DNA of 64,000 bases. Source: Leptospira saintgironsiae (GTDB taxonomy: Bacteria > Spirochaetota > Leptospiria > Leptospirales > Leptospiraceae). A program made the position numbers and the translations under genes. Location: NCBI RefSeq assembly GCF_002811765.1, contig NZ_NPDR01000002.1:248001-312000 (forward strand), read 5' to 3'. Below the pieces are notes generated by a model. It did no database searches, had not been told where the DNA came from, and saw nothing but the letters and a program-made list of their open reading frames with translations. Shown here one piece after another: positions 38,239 through 47,765 of this stretch; position 1 is the stretch's first letter; each line of letters starts with the position of its first letter.

Positions 38239-39309
38239 GTGGGCGAATCAAAATTTCCGGGAGTATATCTAAGAGGGACAGGGGTCATTGGTTGGCCTCT
38301 GGCTTCTTTGTTATTATTATTAAAGAATAAATTTGGCGGCTTCCAAGTATTTGTAGAACCGTACAAATTACAAAAATCAGAAATACCTCAGATACTCTCT
38401 TTACTCGAAAAAGGTGGGGTCATAGTAGACGATGGTTCCAATGGGGTCCGGAACTTTTTCCCAGAATGGATCTCTAAACAAGATGCATTGTCCGGGTCTC
38501 TTGTGGTATGTGATTCTTCTCCGCCTGGAGTTGCAGACAAAAGAAAATCTGAATACTCAGAACCAATTTACGATCAGATCAAAATTTTTATCGCTCAGGG
38601 AAGTGAACATTCTTTCGGGCCTCAGTTTTTGTATCCGGAAAGTTCTCCACTTTTAGAAAAAAATCCGCCTAAATTCATACATGTCTCTACATGTAATACT
38701 CATACGTTAGCCGGAATACTTAGGCCCTTCTACTCCGAAAGACCACAAGAGCTAACAAATATATTAGAAGAGGCTGACTTTTTTGTGATTCGTCGAGATG
38801 CGGACATGGCAAAAAATGATCCTCACGTGACAGGACCTTTACTTGTTCTTCCTGAATCGCCAACGGGCACCCATCATGGAAGATTATTGAACGAAGTATA
38901 TTCTGATTTGGGATTTAGTATTAAATTGGGATCTTCTTCCGTAACGATAAATTCACCTTATATGCACTTGATCCGTTTCCATCTCAGATTAAAAAGAGAG
39001 ATCAGTAAGGAATGGTTGGTTTCTAAGATCAATAATGATCCTTTCTTAAGTATAACTGAACTTGTTTCTACAAACTCAATCTTCTCCTCCGGAAGAGATC
39101 GCGGATTATATGGCAGAATTTTCTCTCATGCAGTATTTCCTCTCTCCGCATTGGAAGTGAATGGAAAAGAAGTGCGAGGATATGCTGCGACACCTGGGGA
39201 TTCGAACGTGCATATTTCAAGTATCTATGCGGTTTATAAAGGATTGGGACTTTCTTGGGGTCCAGAAACAGAAGCCTTTTTAGCCGGAATTGTCTTGAAA
39301 GAAGTTTAG
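38239..39309 (+). CDS. Protein resembling archaeal (type II) glyceraldehyde-3-phosphate dehydrogenase
   Basis: A 356-aa protein, GTG start. The N-terminal Rossmann motif [11 protein letters not shown] is at residues 12-22 and a [11 protein letters not shown] strand at 61-71, positions where type II GAPDHs have GYGTIGKR and VDATPGG. The catalytic block reads [11 protein letters not shown] with C152, matching archaeal [24 protein letters not shown] (H212/H213) and [13 protein letters not shown] follow in the archaeal order, as does [13 protein letters not shown] near residue 290. This is not GapA; canonical gap is 3 kb away. Substrate and cofactor are unknown. Recognition is by pattern and has not been aligned. 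Confidence 0.6.
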   Translation: MGESKFPGVYLRGTGVIGWPLASLLLLLKNKFGGFQVFVEPYKLQKSEIPQILSLLEKGGVIVDDGSNGVRNFFPEWISKQDALSGSLVVCDSSPPGVADKRKSEYSEPIYDQIKIFIAQGSEHSFGPQFLYPESSPLLEKNPPKFIHVSTCNTHTLAGILRPFYSERPQELTNILEEADFFVIRRDADMAKNDPHVTGPLLVLPESPTGTHHGRLLNEVYSDLGFSIKLGSSSVTINSPYMHLIRFHLRLKREISKEWLVSKINNDPFLSITELVSTNSIFSSGRDRGLYGRIFSHAVFPLSALEVNGKEVRGYAATPGDSNVHISSIYAVYKGLGLSWGPETEAFLAGIVLKEV

Positions 39310-39358
39310 AACTTCATAGAAATATCCAGACAGTTTTGATCTTTTTTCATTGATCGCA

Positions 39359-39392
39359 TTTGATATATTGAAAAAGATGTTTAATATATTGA
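39359..39392 (+). promoter_or_regulatory. Two direct copies of an ATATATTGA element upstream of cysK
   Basis: TTTGATATATTGA at 39359-39371 and TTTAATATATTGA at 39380-39392, 12 of 13 bases identical and 21 bases apart (two helical turns). They lie about 40-75 bases before the cysK start, where a regulator would sit. A TTGACA at 39389-39394 overlaps the second copy. Confidence 0.4.
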
Positions 39393-39432
39393 CAAGTTCA
39401 CAAAAATCCAGCTGCAGAGGTAGGAATTCCTA

Positions 39433-40362
<930 letters not shown>

Positions 40363-40389
40363 GATTAGAATACAATCTATCGTTTTTAA

Positions 40390-40419
40390 GATCCCGGCCG
40401 TAAAACGTCGGGATTTTTT
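40390..40419 (+). terminator. Rho-independent terminator after cysK
   Basis: ATCCCG (40391-40396) and CGGGAT (40409-40414) form the outer stem, with further pairing of CCG/CGT inside, followed by a T-run. It lies 28 bases past the cysK stop. Confidence 0.85.
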
Positions 40420-40431
40420 ATGTACGAACTT

Positions 40432-40455
40432 TTCGCACAATGTTCTTCGTGCGAA
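40432..40455. repeat. Short perfect inverted repeat between cysK and the MpaB-like gene
   Basis: TTCGCAC (40432-40438) and GTGCGAA (40449-40455) with a 10-base spacer. GTGCGAA recurs as one arm at about 40520, nearer the next gene. It could be an operator for the downstream gene; no function is established. Confidence 0.35.
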
Positions 40456-40573
40456 TCTTCATTGTTTGTCATAAAAGTATTGTAATAAATTACTTGCCTT
40501 TCAAATTAAATCGAACATCTGTGCGAAAAAGTGGGAAAATAAACAATTCGGTATCAAAGGAAAAAGTAAACAG

Positions 40574-41422
40574 ATGTTCAACCGTTTGAAAATATTAAAA
40601 CAAATTAATGAATTAGATGCGGAGAAGGATGCACAGAAGATAGTGTTTCTTTCTGGAAGTTATGATTTCCCTCAGGATGTGGAGATCTCACTTGCTATTT
40701 CCTTCTTCAGGACTTTTGCAATTCCTTCTATTTCTAAAATATTAAATACAACCAAACGATTCGAAGTTGCAGGACAAAAAAGATACGATGATACCGCGTT
40801 GATCCTGGCAGAATTTATAGAGAATGGACTGGATAGTGAAAGAGGAAGAGAGGCCATGAGAAGGCTAAACCAGATTCATAAAGAATATAATATCAAGAAT
40901 GAAGATTTTCTCTATACTCTTACAACTTTCATATTTGAGCCGGATCGTTGGAACCAAAAGTTCGGTTGGAGAAAAAGTACAGAAAAAGAAAGGTTAGCCA
41001 ACTTCTATCTTTGGAAAAGGATCGGAAAAATGATGAATATCAAAAATATTCCGGAAACTTACGAAGAAATGTTGGAGTTCAATCTAAAATTCGAAAAGGA
41101 AAACTTCTACCGAACTAAAGACTCAGAACAAGTCGCGCTCGCAACGATGAAGATCGCTTCTGCTAGAATTCCAAAAATTCCCGGTTTGGAATATTTGGTT
41201 TATAATGCAGTGTATTCTCTTATGGACAATCCTCTTAGAGAAGCAATGGGATTTCCGAAAGCAAATCCGATCGTAGCTGGTTTGACCTACACAGTTTTGA
41301 AACTTAGAGCATTCTTTCTTAGATATTTTTGGCCACCTAGAAAAACTCCTTATTACGTGACCAAAAGAAATAACCCTACATATCCAAATGGATATTTGAT
41401 TGAAGAGTTAGGACCACATTAG
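40574..41422 (+). CDS. MpaB-like / DUF2236 family protein (putative oxygenase)
   Basis: A 282-aa, mostly helical protein. The order SFFRTFAIPSISKILNTTKRF, RRLNQIHKEYNIKNEDFLYTLTTFIFEP and WRKSTEKERLANFYLWKRIG resembles DUF2236 proteins, which include the heme-dependent latex-clearing oxygenase Lcp and fungal MpaB. The R-x-x-x-x-x-H of RRLNQIHKEY is where the family keeps its conserved His. Cofactor binding cannot be confirmed by eye, and the substrate is unknown. Confidence 0.55.
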   Translation: MFNRLKILKQINELDAEKDAQKIVFLSGSYDFPQDVEISLAISFFRTFAIPSISKILNTTKRFEVAGQKRYDDTALILAEFIENGLDSERGREAMRRLNQIHKEYNIKNEDFLYTLTTFIFEPDRWNQKFGWRKSTEKERLANFYLWKRIGKMMNIKNIPETYEEMLEFNLKFEKENFYRTKDSEQVALATMKIASARIPKIPGLEYLVYNAVYSLMDNPLREAMGFPKANPIVAGLTYTVLKLRAFFLRYFWPPRKTPYYVTKRNNPTYPNGYLIEELGPH

Positions 41423-41460
41423 AAAAATACGGAAGGGCTCGGTTTATTGCCCGTTCCGAA

Positions 41461-43305
41461 ATGTCCGTCCTAGTACTTGTAGAATCTCCAACCAAAGTTA
41501 AAACAATCTCTTCCTATTTGGGAAAAGATTATAAGGTACTCGCGACCTTCGGACATATTTTAGATCTTCCTGCTGACCGGATCGGGATCAAGATAGAAAA
41601 AGATTTCGAGCCAGAGTATGTTCCTCTCAAAGGCAAAAAAAAAATACTGTCTTCTATTTTAAAAGAAGCAAAGTCTCATTCTTCTATACTTATAGCAACT
41701 GACCCGGATAGAGAAGGAGAGTTTATAGGATATATCCTGGCCCAAAAATTAGGGAAGAAGGCAAACATCTCCCGAATTCGTTTCCAAGAAATCCAGAAGG
41801 ACAAAATTTTACAGGCAATCTCAGAACCGGACAAGATCGATCTGGATCTAGTCGATTCTCAAAAAGCCAGAAGGATCTTGGATAGATTGATTGGATATAA
41901 AGTCAGTCCATTTTTATGGAGAGCAGTAAGCGGAGAAGGTCTGTCAGCAGGAAGAGTGCAGTCAGTCGCTCTAAAATGGATTTGTGAAAGAGAAGAAGAG
42001 ATCCGGAGTTTTATTCCAGTCACCACTTGGCTTGTTTCTGCGACAGTATTCTTTGGATCTGGAGAAAATGATAAGATCATTTTTTATCCTAAAAGAGATG
42101 TATTTTCTACTCAAAAAGAAGCTTCTCAATTCTTAGATTCTATATTAAAAAAAACGAAAGTATTGAAAATTACAGAAGAAAAAGAGAAGTTAGGAGAAAC
42201 TTTACCTCCACCTCCTTTTACTACTGCAACCTTACAACAGGAAGCATTCAGGATCTTAAAATTTCCCGCTTCCAAAACAATGAAACTGGCCCAGGAATTA
42301 TATGAAGGAACAGATCTAGGGAAAGGAAGATCCCAAGGACTGATCACTTATATGAGAACTGATTCAGTTCGGATGGGAGAAAACGCTATTGATTCTATCC
42401 GCGGAAAGATTTCTTCTAAATTTGGAAAAGAATTCGTATCAGAGAAGGCCCAAACTTACAGGCTGAAAAAAACAAAGGGGAAATCCCAGGATGCTCATGA
42501 AGCGATCCGACCAGTGGATGTATTTTTAGAACCTTCTTTTGTATTTGAAGTTGCCGATCGTAATCTAAGTAGAGATTCCAAAAAATTATACGAACTGATT
42601 TGGAAACGAGCCATTGCTTCTCAAATGAAACCTGAAACTTGGAAAAGATTAAGATTCGAGGCAAGCGGAGGAGGAGAACATTGGGAAGGAGAAAAACTTT
42701 TTACAATCGATCCTGGTTATAAGAAGATCTATAATGTAAGTTCAGACATTCTTCCTACCTGGAAAAAGGGAGAAACTTTGACTCCTGACCCTTGGGAGAT
42801 CCAGGAAAAAACAACGGAACCTCCTCCCAGATATACAGAAGCAAGTCTCGTTTCCAAATTAGAAAAAGAAGGAATTGGCAGGCCTTCTACATTTGCTTCT
42901 ATCTTGGAAACATTATACAAAAGAAAATACGTATACTCTGAAAAAGGAAAATTATATTCGGAAACTCTTGGAGAAAGGGTAAATGCATTCTTGCAGGCTG
43001 CTTTTGCAGATCTATTCAGGGAAAAATTCACATCTGAAATGGAACAAAAATTGGATTCTATTGCTTCTGGAGAAGAAAGTAGATCCAAGGTACTCTCAGA
43101 ATTTTATTCTATCTTAGATTCTCAATTAAAGAAAACGAATATAATTGCGATCAATAAGCAGTTAAAAGAAAAGCTTAAAACTCCTAAATACGGAATTTGC
43201 CCTGTATGTAAAGAGGGAGAGAGAGTTAGGAAAAAGTCCGCAAAGAAAAAAGAATATTATATCTGCTCTCGATTCCCCGCCTGCGATTATGCGGAATATC
43301 TCTGA
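41461..43305 (+). CDS. topA: DNA topoisomerase I
   Basis: A 614-aa type IA topoisomerase relaxing negative supercoils. TOPRIM domain at the N-terminus (LVLVESPTKVKTI, then TDPDREGEFI), active-site tyrosine in GLITYMRTDSVR near residue 300, and GRPSTFASILETLYKR in domain III. Only one C-terminal four-Cys zinc ribbon is present (CPVCKEG and CSRFPACDY), so it is shorter than the 865-aa E. coli enzyme. The stop is adjacent to the stop of the convergent ABC gene. Confidence 0.96.
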   Translation: MSVLVLVESPTKVKTISSYLGKDYKVLATFGHILDLPADRIGIKIEKDFEPEYVPLKGKKKILSSILKEAKSHSSILIATDPDREGEFIGYILAQKLGKKANISRIRFQEIQKDKILQAISEPDKIDLDLVDSQKARRILDRLIGYKVSPFLWRAVSGEGLSAGRVQSVALKWICEREEEIRSFIPVTTWLVSATVFFGSGENDKIIFYPKRDVFSTQKEASQFLDSILKKTKVLKITEEKEKLGETLPPPPFTTATLQQEAFRILKFPASKTMKLAQELYEGTDLGKGRSQGLITYMRTDSVRMGENAIDSIRGKISSKFGKEFVSEKAQTYRLKKTKGKSQDAHEAIRPVDVFLEPSFVFEVADRNLSRDSKKLYELIWKRAIASQMKPETWKRLRFEASGGGEHWEGEKLFTIDPGYKKIYNVSSDILPTWKKGETLTPDPWEIQEKTTEPPPRYTEASLVSKLEKEGIGRPSTFASILETLYKRKYVYSEKGKLYSETLGERVNAFLQAAFADLFREKFTSEMEQKLDSIASGEESRSKVLSEFYSILDSQLKKTNIIAINKQLKEKLKTPKYGICPVCKEGERVRKKSAKKKEYYICSRFPACDYAEYL

Positions 43306-44106
43306 TTATTTTCTTTCTGTAACTGCGACCCAGGTGCCATTTTTATTTTCTGCTTCTACCTTACGATCGTATAGATCAGAAAGTCTCGCAGAAGTGAATG
43401 CTTCCTTGATATCGCCTGAAAATAGAATTTTGCCTGATTTTAGGAGAGCTGCATTTTCGTAAAATGGAGGGATCTCGTCGATCCTGTGAGTGATATAGAT
43501 GGAAGTGAAGTTGCGATTCTTTTTATATTCATCTAAGAAGTCTATGAATTCTTCCCTGGCAGTTAGATCTAATCCAGAGCAAGGCTCATCTAAGATCACA
43601 AATTCTGGAGAAGTGCACATTGCTCTTAAGAAAAGTACCTTCTTCTTTTCTCCTGATGATAAAGTGCGGAATAATTGATTTCTTTTAGCGCCGAAACCGT
43701 TCTCTTCTAAAATTCGTTCTGCTTCTTTTTCTTCCCAGGCATTTGATTCTCTATAAAAACCTATGGTGTGAAAAAATCCAGTGAGAAGAACATCATAAAC
43801 AGTAAGACTTTTTTGGAGTGCACTTTCTTGTTGGGAAGAATCTAAGATACCAATCTTATTTCGTAAGATCTGAAGAGGAGTTTCTCCAAAAGTTTCTCCG
43901 AATAGATTGATCCTACCCGCAGTCGGCCAAACAGAACCATAGATCAAATTTACAAGTGTAGTTTTTCCGGCACCGTTACGGCCTAATAGAACCCAATGTT
44001 CTCCGGAATTGATCTGAAAATCGATTCCATCCAGAATTGGAGTTCCGGATCTATAAAACTTAATTCCGTGTAAATTGAGCAGATTATTGGATTCAGTTTT
44101 CTTCAT
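43306..44106 (-). CDS. ABC transporter ATP-binding protein
   Basis: A 266-aa ATPase with Walker A GRNGAGKTT, signature LSSGEKKKVLFLR, Walker B FVILDEPCSGLD and switch His in YITHRIDEIP. No permease or binding protein gene lies nearby. The signature LSSGE and the YITHRxDEIP context are reminiscent of the YlmA/ModF-like stand-alone ATPases. It overlaps the upstream HDOD gene by 14 bases. Confidence 0.88.
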   Translation of the reverse strand: MKKTESNNLLNLHGIKFYRSGTPILDGIDFQINSGEHWVLLGRNGAGKTTLVNLIYGSVWPTAGRINLFGETFGETPLQILRNKIGILDSSQQESALQKSLTVYDVLLTGFFHTIGFYRESNAWEEKEAERILEENGFGAKRNQLFRTLSSGEKKKVLFLRAMCTSPEFVILDEPCSGLDLTAREEFIDFLDEYKKNRNFTSIYITHRIDEIPPFYENAALLKSGKILFSGDIKEAFTSARLSDLYDRKVEAENKNGTWVAVTERK

Positions 44107-45628
44107 TCGCGATCTCGTAGGCCTTAGCTAATTTTTCGCAGGTCTCTTCGAATTTTGCCTTATCATCTAACTGGAATTTTTTTAGTATACTCGAGTCAGC
44201 TGCATAGTAACTGGTTTTTTTATCCAGATAATCGCACATCATATTTGCGACGTATACAGAATCAACTAAATCCGTATAAATCGTGTTAGTCGCCATGAAG
44301 GCTCTATGATGAAATTCGATCATATGAACAAGGTCTGGAGGGAAGTCCCATTTTCTAGCGAGCATAGCTCCTAGAGTTGGATGAGAAATACCTGTAGAAA
44401 TTTCTTCTAAGATCGTGGAATTGGAAAGATCCCTATTCTTTTGGTAAGATGCCAAACGTTTGAATAATGTTGGATCTAATGAAAGCAAAATGAATTTTCC
44501 TAAATCATGGAGTAAGGCACCGACTGCTGCGATATCGGAAAGTTTTCCGAGTCCTGCTCTTTGAGAAACCTGCCTCGCGAAAAAACTCGCAAGGTTGGAA
44601 TGGTTCCATACTTCCTGAAGTTTGGAATATCTTCCTTCCATGATCTTTCGTACACCTGATACATACAAAAGATTTCGGACGTTCTTCAGCCCCACAACCT
44701 TAACAGCTTGGACGATCGTATTCACCTTATTCCTACTCGCGAAACCTGCCGAGTTAGAAAGTTTTAGAAGATCCGCACTGATCGCAGGGTTTCTTTCTAT
44801 CTCGTTAGCAATAACTCCTAAATCGGAATCAGGATTATTACAAAGATTTATTATTCGTGTCAGAGTATGAGGAAGAGGGGGAAGTCCATCTACTTCTGAC
44901 AAAATTCTGTCCTTTAGTTTAGTAGCCACATCCAATGGAACGATTTGTTTAGGGATCACTAAGGTAGCTCTTGTGATCTTACCATCAGTTTCTATCTTAA
45001 ATTTATCAGAACCTATTCCTGAGTTTTTTAATAATAATTGTATGAGAACAAGTCCGAGGCCCGCGCTCTCTTGGCTATCCGCCATGGAAAGAAATGCATC
45101 TGATAGATCATTGAACTTACTTGCGGATTCTAATCTTGCTTTGATCCTTTCTGATTCTTGTGGAAGAAGTGCCGAATCATTCTCAATCAAAAAAATCAGA
45201 TTCTGGTTCATGATCTTTGCGCGAAGACGGACAGATAGATTAGAACCTTTGAGTATCTTCTCCTGCTCATCCCATTTATGAATGATATCTTCTAGAAAAC
45301 GTTTCATCCCTTTATTATAATGAGATGCCTCGTTAATATTCAGCCCCTCACTAAGGAAGAAAAGCCTCTTGGCGTTCGCTTTATTCGCGTTCATCAAAAG
45401 TTCTTTCAGAATGGTAGAAACCACTTCCGTAAGAAATAATCTGTCCAGGTTTCCCAAAACCTGAAGTAGCAGAAGATAGATCTGCTGATGATCCTCGTCC
45501 GAAATAAATCTATATTCCAGTTCGATATCTTTTCCAGAGACCAGGGTTTCCGTAAGTTCCGTCGGATTTAGCATTCCCTCAAATTTGGGTCTAAACTCCC
45601 TTGTCGCAAGAAAAAAAATGCGCTCCAT
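44093..45628 (-). CDS. HATPase-like and HDOD domain fusion protein
   Basis: Up to 511 aa; ATG at 45574 (residue 19) is an equally possible start. The N-terminal part (about 30-235) looks like a degenerate histidine-kinase-type ATPase: KELLMNANKANAKRL as an N-box, SAGLGLVLIQLLLKNSG as a G-box, and a closing ITRATLVIP strand. The C-terminal HDOD domain (about 245-500) has VDGLPPLPHTLTRIINL, ISADLLKLSNSAGFASR, VGALLHDLGKFILLS and EFHHRAFMA. HDOD proteins act in signalling, often with c-di-GMP or stress systems. The ABC ATPase gene is downstream and overlapping. Confidence 0.78.
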   Translation of the reverse strand: MERIFFLATREFRPKFEGMLNPTELTETLVSGKDIELEYRFISDEDHQQIYLLLLQVLGNLDRLFLTEVVSTILKELLMNANKANAKRLFFLSEGLNINEASHYNKGMKRFLEDIIHKWDEQEKILKGSNLSVRLRAKIMNQNLIFLIENDSALLPQESERIKARLESASKFNDLSDAFLSMADSQESAGLGLVLIQLLLKNSGIGSDKFKIETDGKITRATLVIPKQIVPLDVATKLKDRILSEVDGLPPLPHTLTRIINLCNNPDSDLGVIANEIERNPAISADLLKLSNSAGFASRNKVNTIVQAVKVVGLKNVRNLLYVSGVRKIMEGRYSKLQEVWNHSNLASFFARQVSQRAGLGKLSDIAAVGALLHDLGKFILLSLDPTLFKRLASYQKNRDLSNSTILEEISTGISHPTLGAMLARKWDFPPDLVHMIEFHHRAFMATNTIYTDLVDSVYVANMMCDYLDKKTSYYAADSSILKKFQLDDKAKFEETCEKLAKAYEIANEEN

Positions 45629-45688
45629 TTTTCGAATTGGGCACCTGTTTGTCCGGGGAAAACCTAAAATATCATATGGGGGCCGGAA

Positions 45689-45976
45689 ATGGAGAAGGAG
45701 CCAAAAAAATCAGAACAAGCATCCGAAAAATTCGGAGAGGATTTACAGGAAGAACTCAGATTTTTTCTGGAAAATCGATTGGATGGGCTTTTGGACGAGG
45801 CGGAGAAGTTCAGGCAAACCAAACAATCCTACAGAAAGACAAGGTCCAAGTTTTTGAGAAAGGAGCCTAATCCAGAAAAAAACCAGGGATTTTTGCCTTT
45901 TCTCTATTCCATTTCCAATCAGAGGGAGGGGAACAGCGAGGAGCCGGAGTCTAAAGTTTCAGGGGATGAATCTTGA
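45689..45976 (+). CDS. Small charged hypothetical protein
   Basis: A 95-aa, highly charged, probably helical product (EKFGEDLQEELRFFLENRLDG) with a basic middle and an acidic tail. No TM segment or family motif was recognised. It is divergent from the HDOD gene. The GC skew and codon use look normal for the window, and the frame is one of three open here, so reality is moderate. Confidence 0.5.
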   Translation: MEKEPKKSEQASEKFGEDLQEELRFFLENRLDGLLDEAEKFRQTKQSYRKTRSKFLRKEPNPEKNQGFLPFLYSISNQREGNSEEPESKVSGDES

Positions 45977-46056
45977 AATGAGACCAACCCCAGATTATTT
46001 TCTCATTAGCTAAATAAAGATGGACATTTGGATGAAACGATTCATGGTAGAGACGA

Positions 46057-46299
46057 ATGGATAGCAACTTCTTCTTCGAAGAGGCTCCTGAGGACTCGGA
46101 GAGTCGGGATATCTTAGATATCATGGACTCCTATCGGTACATGAACTCCTCTTACTTTTTCGATTTTATATCGGATGGAAGATGGGATCATGGAAAAGGT
46201 TGGGTGGAGAAAAACATCGACCGAGGACAATGGACCACAAGATTCGTTCCGGGCAGTATAGATCGATACCGTAGACCAGGATCTGGTCAAAGTCCCTGA
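46057..46299 (+). CDS. Small hypothetical protein
   Basis: An 80-aa acidic, aromatic-rich product (SYRYMNSSYFFDFISDGRWDHG). No family was recognised. A strong terminator follows six bases after the stop, which supports transcription through this frame. Confidence 0.5.
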   Translation: MDSNFFFEEAPEDSESRDILDIMDSYRYMNSSYFFDFISDGRWDHGKGWVEKNIDRGQWTTRFVPGSIDRYRRPGSGQSP

Positions 46300-46304
46300 G
46301 AACA

Positions 46305-46336
46305 AAAAAAAGGACCCAAATTTAGGGTCCTTTTTT
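46305..46336. terminator. Bidirectional terminator between the small gene and the convergent secreted-protein gene
   Basis: AAAAAAAGGACCC (46305-46317), a 7-base loop and GGGTCCTTTTTT (46325-46336). A-run on one side and T-run on the other serve both strands. Confidence 0.9.
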
Positions 46337-46367
46337 ATTAGCCAGGCTTGAAGCCGCGACTTTAAGC

Positions 46368-47216
46368 TTAGTTCACTAATTTCAAACCGTTAATGTCTAT
46401 AATCTTACGATAGACTAGTTTATTCTTCTCTTTTTGAGGATTGAAGATCAAAACTACAACCTTATTAAAAGTAAAATATCCAGGGCGATACTCAGTGTAG
46501 TGGTGAGAGAATATCGTAGATTTATATTTAGCATTGTATACGGTATAAGTGTGTTTGCTCAAAGTATCATGCTTTTGTTTTTGAAGATCTTCTGCAGTCT
46601 GAGGGACAAAGTTACTGATTAGAACTTTGTCTTTTGCAGGACCTTCTTCTCCATAAAGAACGATAGGAAGTGCATCCTTAGGATTGTTAGTAAGATAATG
46701 AACTAGAGTGTCCAGATTCGGGTTAGGGAATTTTACTTTTTCTCCTCTCGCGATCTTTTCGTCGTAGTTCTTCTTCACTTCTCCGTATTTCTTCTCTCCC
46801 CAAACATTTTTACTGTCTAGTTTAACTGGAACAAGGTTCTGGAAGTTTACAACCTTAGTTTCTTCTTCCACATCGTATTGTCTCCATTTAGGAAAAGGCA
46901 CAAGCTCTCTGCGATCATCTACTCTGGAAAGAGGAGTTTCATTTACTGCTAAAATATAAATGGAGAAGTTTGCTGGGTCAAAGTCTCTGTTCTCGAGTTC
47001 AACCATTACGTCCATGAACTCGCCTTTTCCGTTATCCGCATGTCTACGGAAGAAGGAAACTTCTTTGACTAAGAGTCTATCATCGTAATACGCGAGTGGA
47101 TAATATTCCACTCCTTCGGAACCTTTACTTTCCTTCTCTGCATTGTTTTGGCCGGAAACGCCATTTCCCAAAATTAAGAATAAAAGGATAAAAGAAAATT
47201 TTGCGACGGATTTCAT
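46368..47216 (-). CDS. Secreted hypothetical protein
   Basis: The start at ATG 47216 gives a clean signal peptide (KSVAKFSFILLFLILGNGVSGQ); an in-frame ATG lies 30 bases upstream. The mature protein of about 260 aa is beta-rich with many aromatic and charged residues (VVNFQNLVPVKLD, STIFSHHYTEYRPGYFTFNKVVVLIFNPQKE). No family signature or cysteines were recognised. Its conserved-looking length and terminator suggest a real periplasmic or surface protein. Confidence 0.65.
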   Translation of the reverse strand: MKSVAKFSFILLFLILGNGVSGQNNAEKESKGSEGVEYYPLAYYDDRLLVKEVSFFRRHADNGKGEFMDVMVELENRDFDPANFSIYILAVNETPLSRVDDRRELVPFPKWRQYDVEEETKVVNFQNLVPVKLDSKNVWGEKKYGEVKKNYDEKIARGEKVKFPNPNLDTLVHYLTNNPKDALPIVLYGEEGPAKDKVLISNFVPQTAEDLQKQKHDTLSKHTYTVYNAKYKSTIFSHHYTEYRPGYFTFNKVVVLIFNPQKEKNKLVYRKIIDINGLKLVN

Positions 47217-47388
47217 GCGATTTATTGTCCCAGTACGGTTCTTCATATTGAATATCGACTTACAAGCCCCGAAACTTAGCCGTTCTTCTCGTTTTCCTTA
47301 AAAAAATGAGAAGAATTCTGCCTCGGGCGGAGAATGGATCGATTCTATCTAAACTAGGAAATTTAGTCCAGCGGATTAAAAGTTTAAG

Positions 47389-47412
47389 AAAAGCCTAAGG
47401 GATTAGGCTTTT
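47389..47412 (-). terminator. Terminator overlapping the panD stop codon
   Basis: AAGCCTAA (47391-47398), loop GGGA and TTAGGCTT (47403-47410). On the minus strand the hairpin contains the panD stop and is followed by TTTTC. The T-run is moderate. Confidence 0.6.
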
Positions 47413-47759
47413 TTGATATGATTTTTGTCGTCTACGAGAACGACTTGGGGTTTATAACCTTTTGGCAGGTCCTTTTCTTCCAAGGAGCCGTAGGAAATGA
47501 TAATTACCTTGTCTCCTTTCATTCCGAGACGGGCAGCAGCGCCGTTCAAACAGATCTCTCCAGAACCTCTTTTGCCTTCGATCAGATATGTCTCGAATCT
47601 GGATCCGTTGTTTACATTCACAACAGAAACTTTTTCGTAAGGAAACATTCCAGCGGCATCTACCAAATCCATATCTACCGTCAGGCTTCCCTCGTAATTG
47701 AGGTCCGCGTCGGTTACAGTGGCTCTATGGATTTTACCTTTACAAACAGTGATGAGCAT
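47403..47759 (-). CDS. panD: Aspartate 1-decarboxylase proenzyme
   Basis: Makes beta-alanine for pantothenate and CoA. This 118-aa pyruvoyl enzyme self-cleaves at G24-S25 in YEGSLTVD, leaving a pyruvoyl group on Ser25. R54-type region NGSRFETYLIEG and NGAAARLGMKGDKVIIISYG are intact. It lies six bases after the upstream gene and ends in its own terminator. No panB or panC is near. Confidence 0.95.
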   Translation of the reverse strand: MLITVCKGKIHRATVTDADLNYEGSLTVDMDLVDAAGMFPYEKVSVVNVNNGSRFETYLIEGKRGSGEICLNGAAARLGMKGDKVIIISYGSLEEKDLPKGYKPQVVLVDDKNHIKKA

Positions 47760-47765
47760 TCGTGT

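Noticed and set aside
45585..45870. Two other plus-strand frames overlapping the 95-aa hypothetical
   Set aside because: Both overlap the HDOD gene start region antisense and lack good ribosome-binding sites; the 45689 frame is the better choice.
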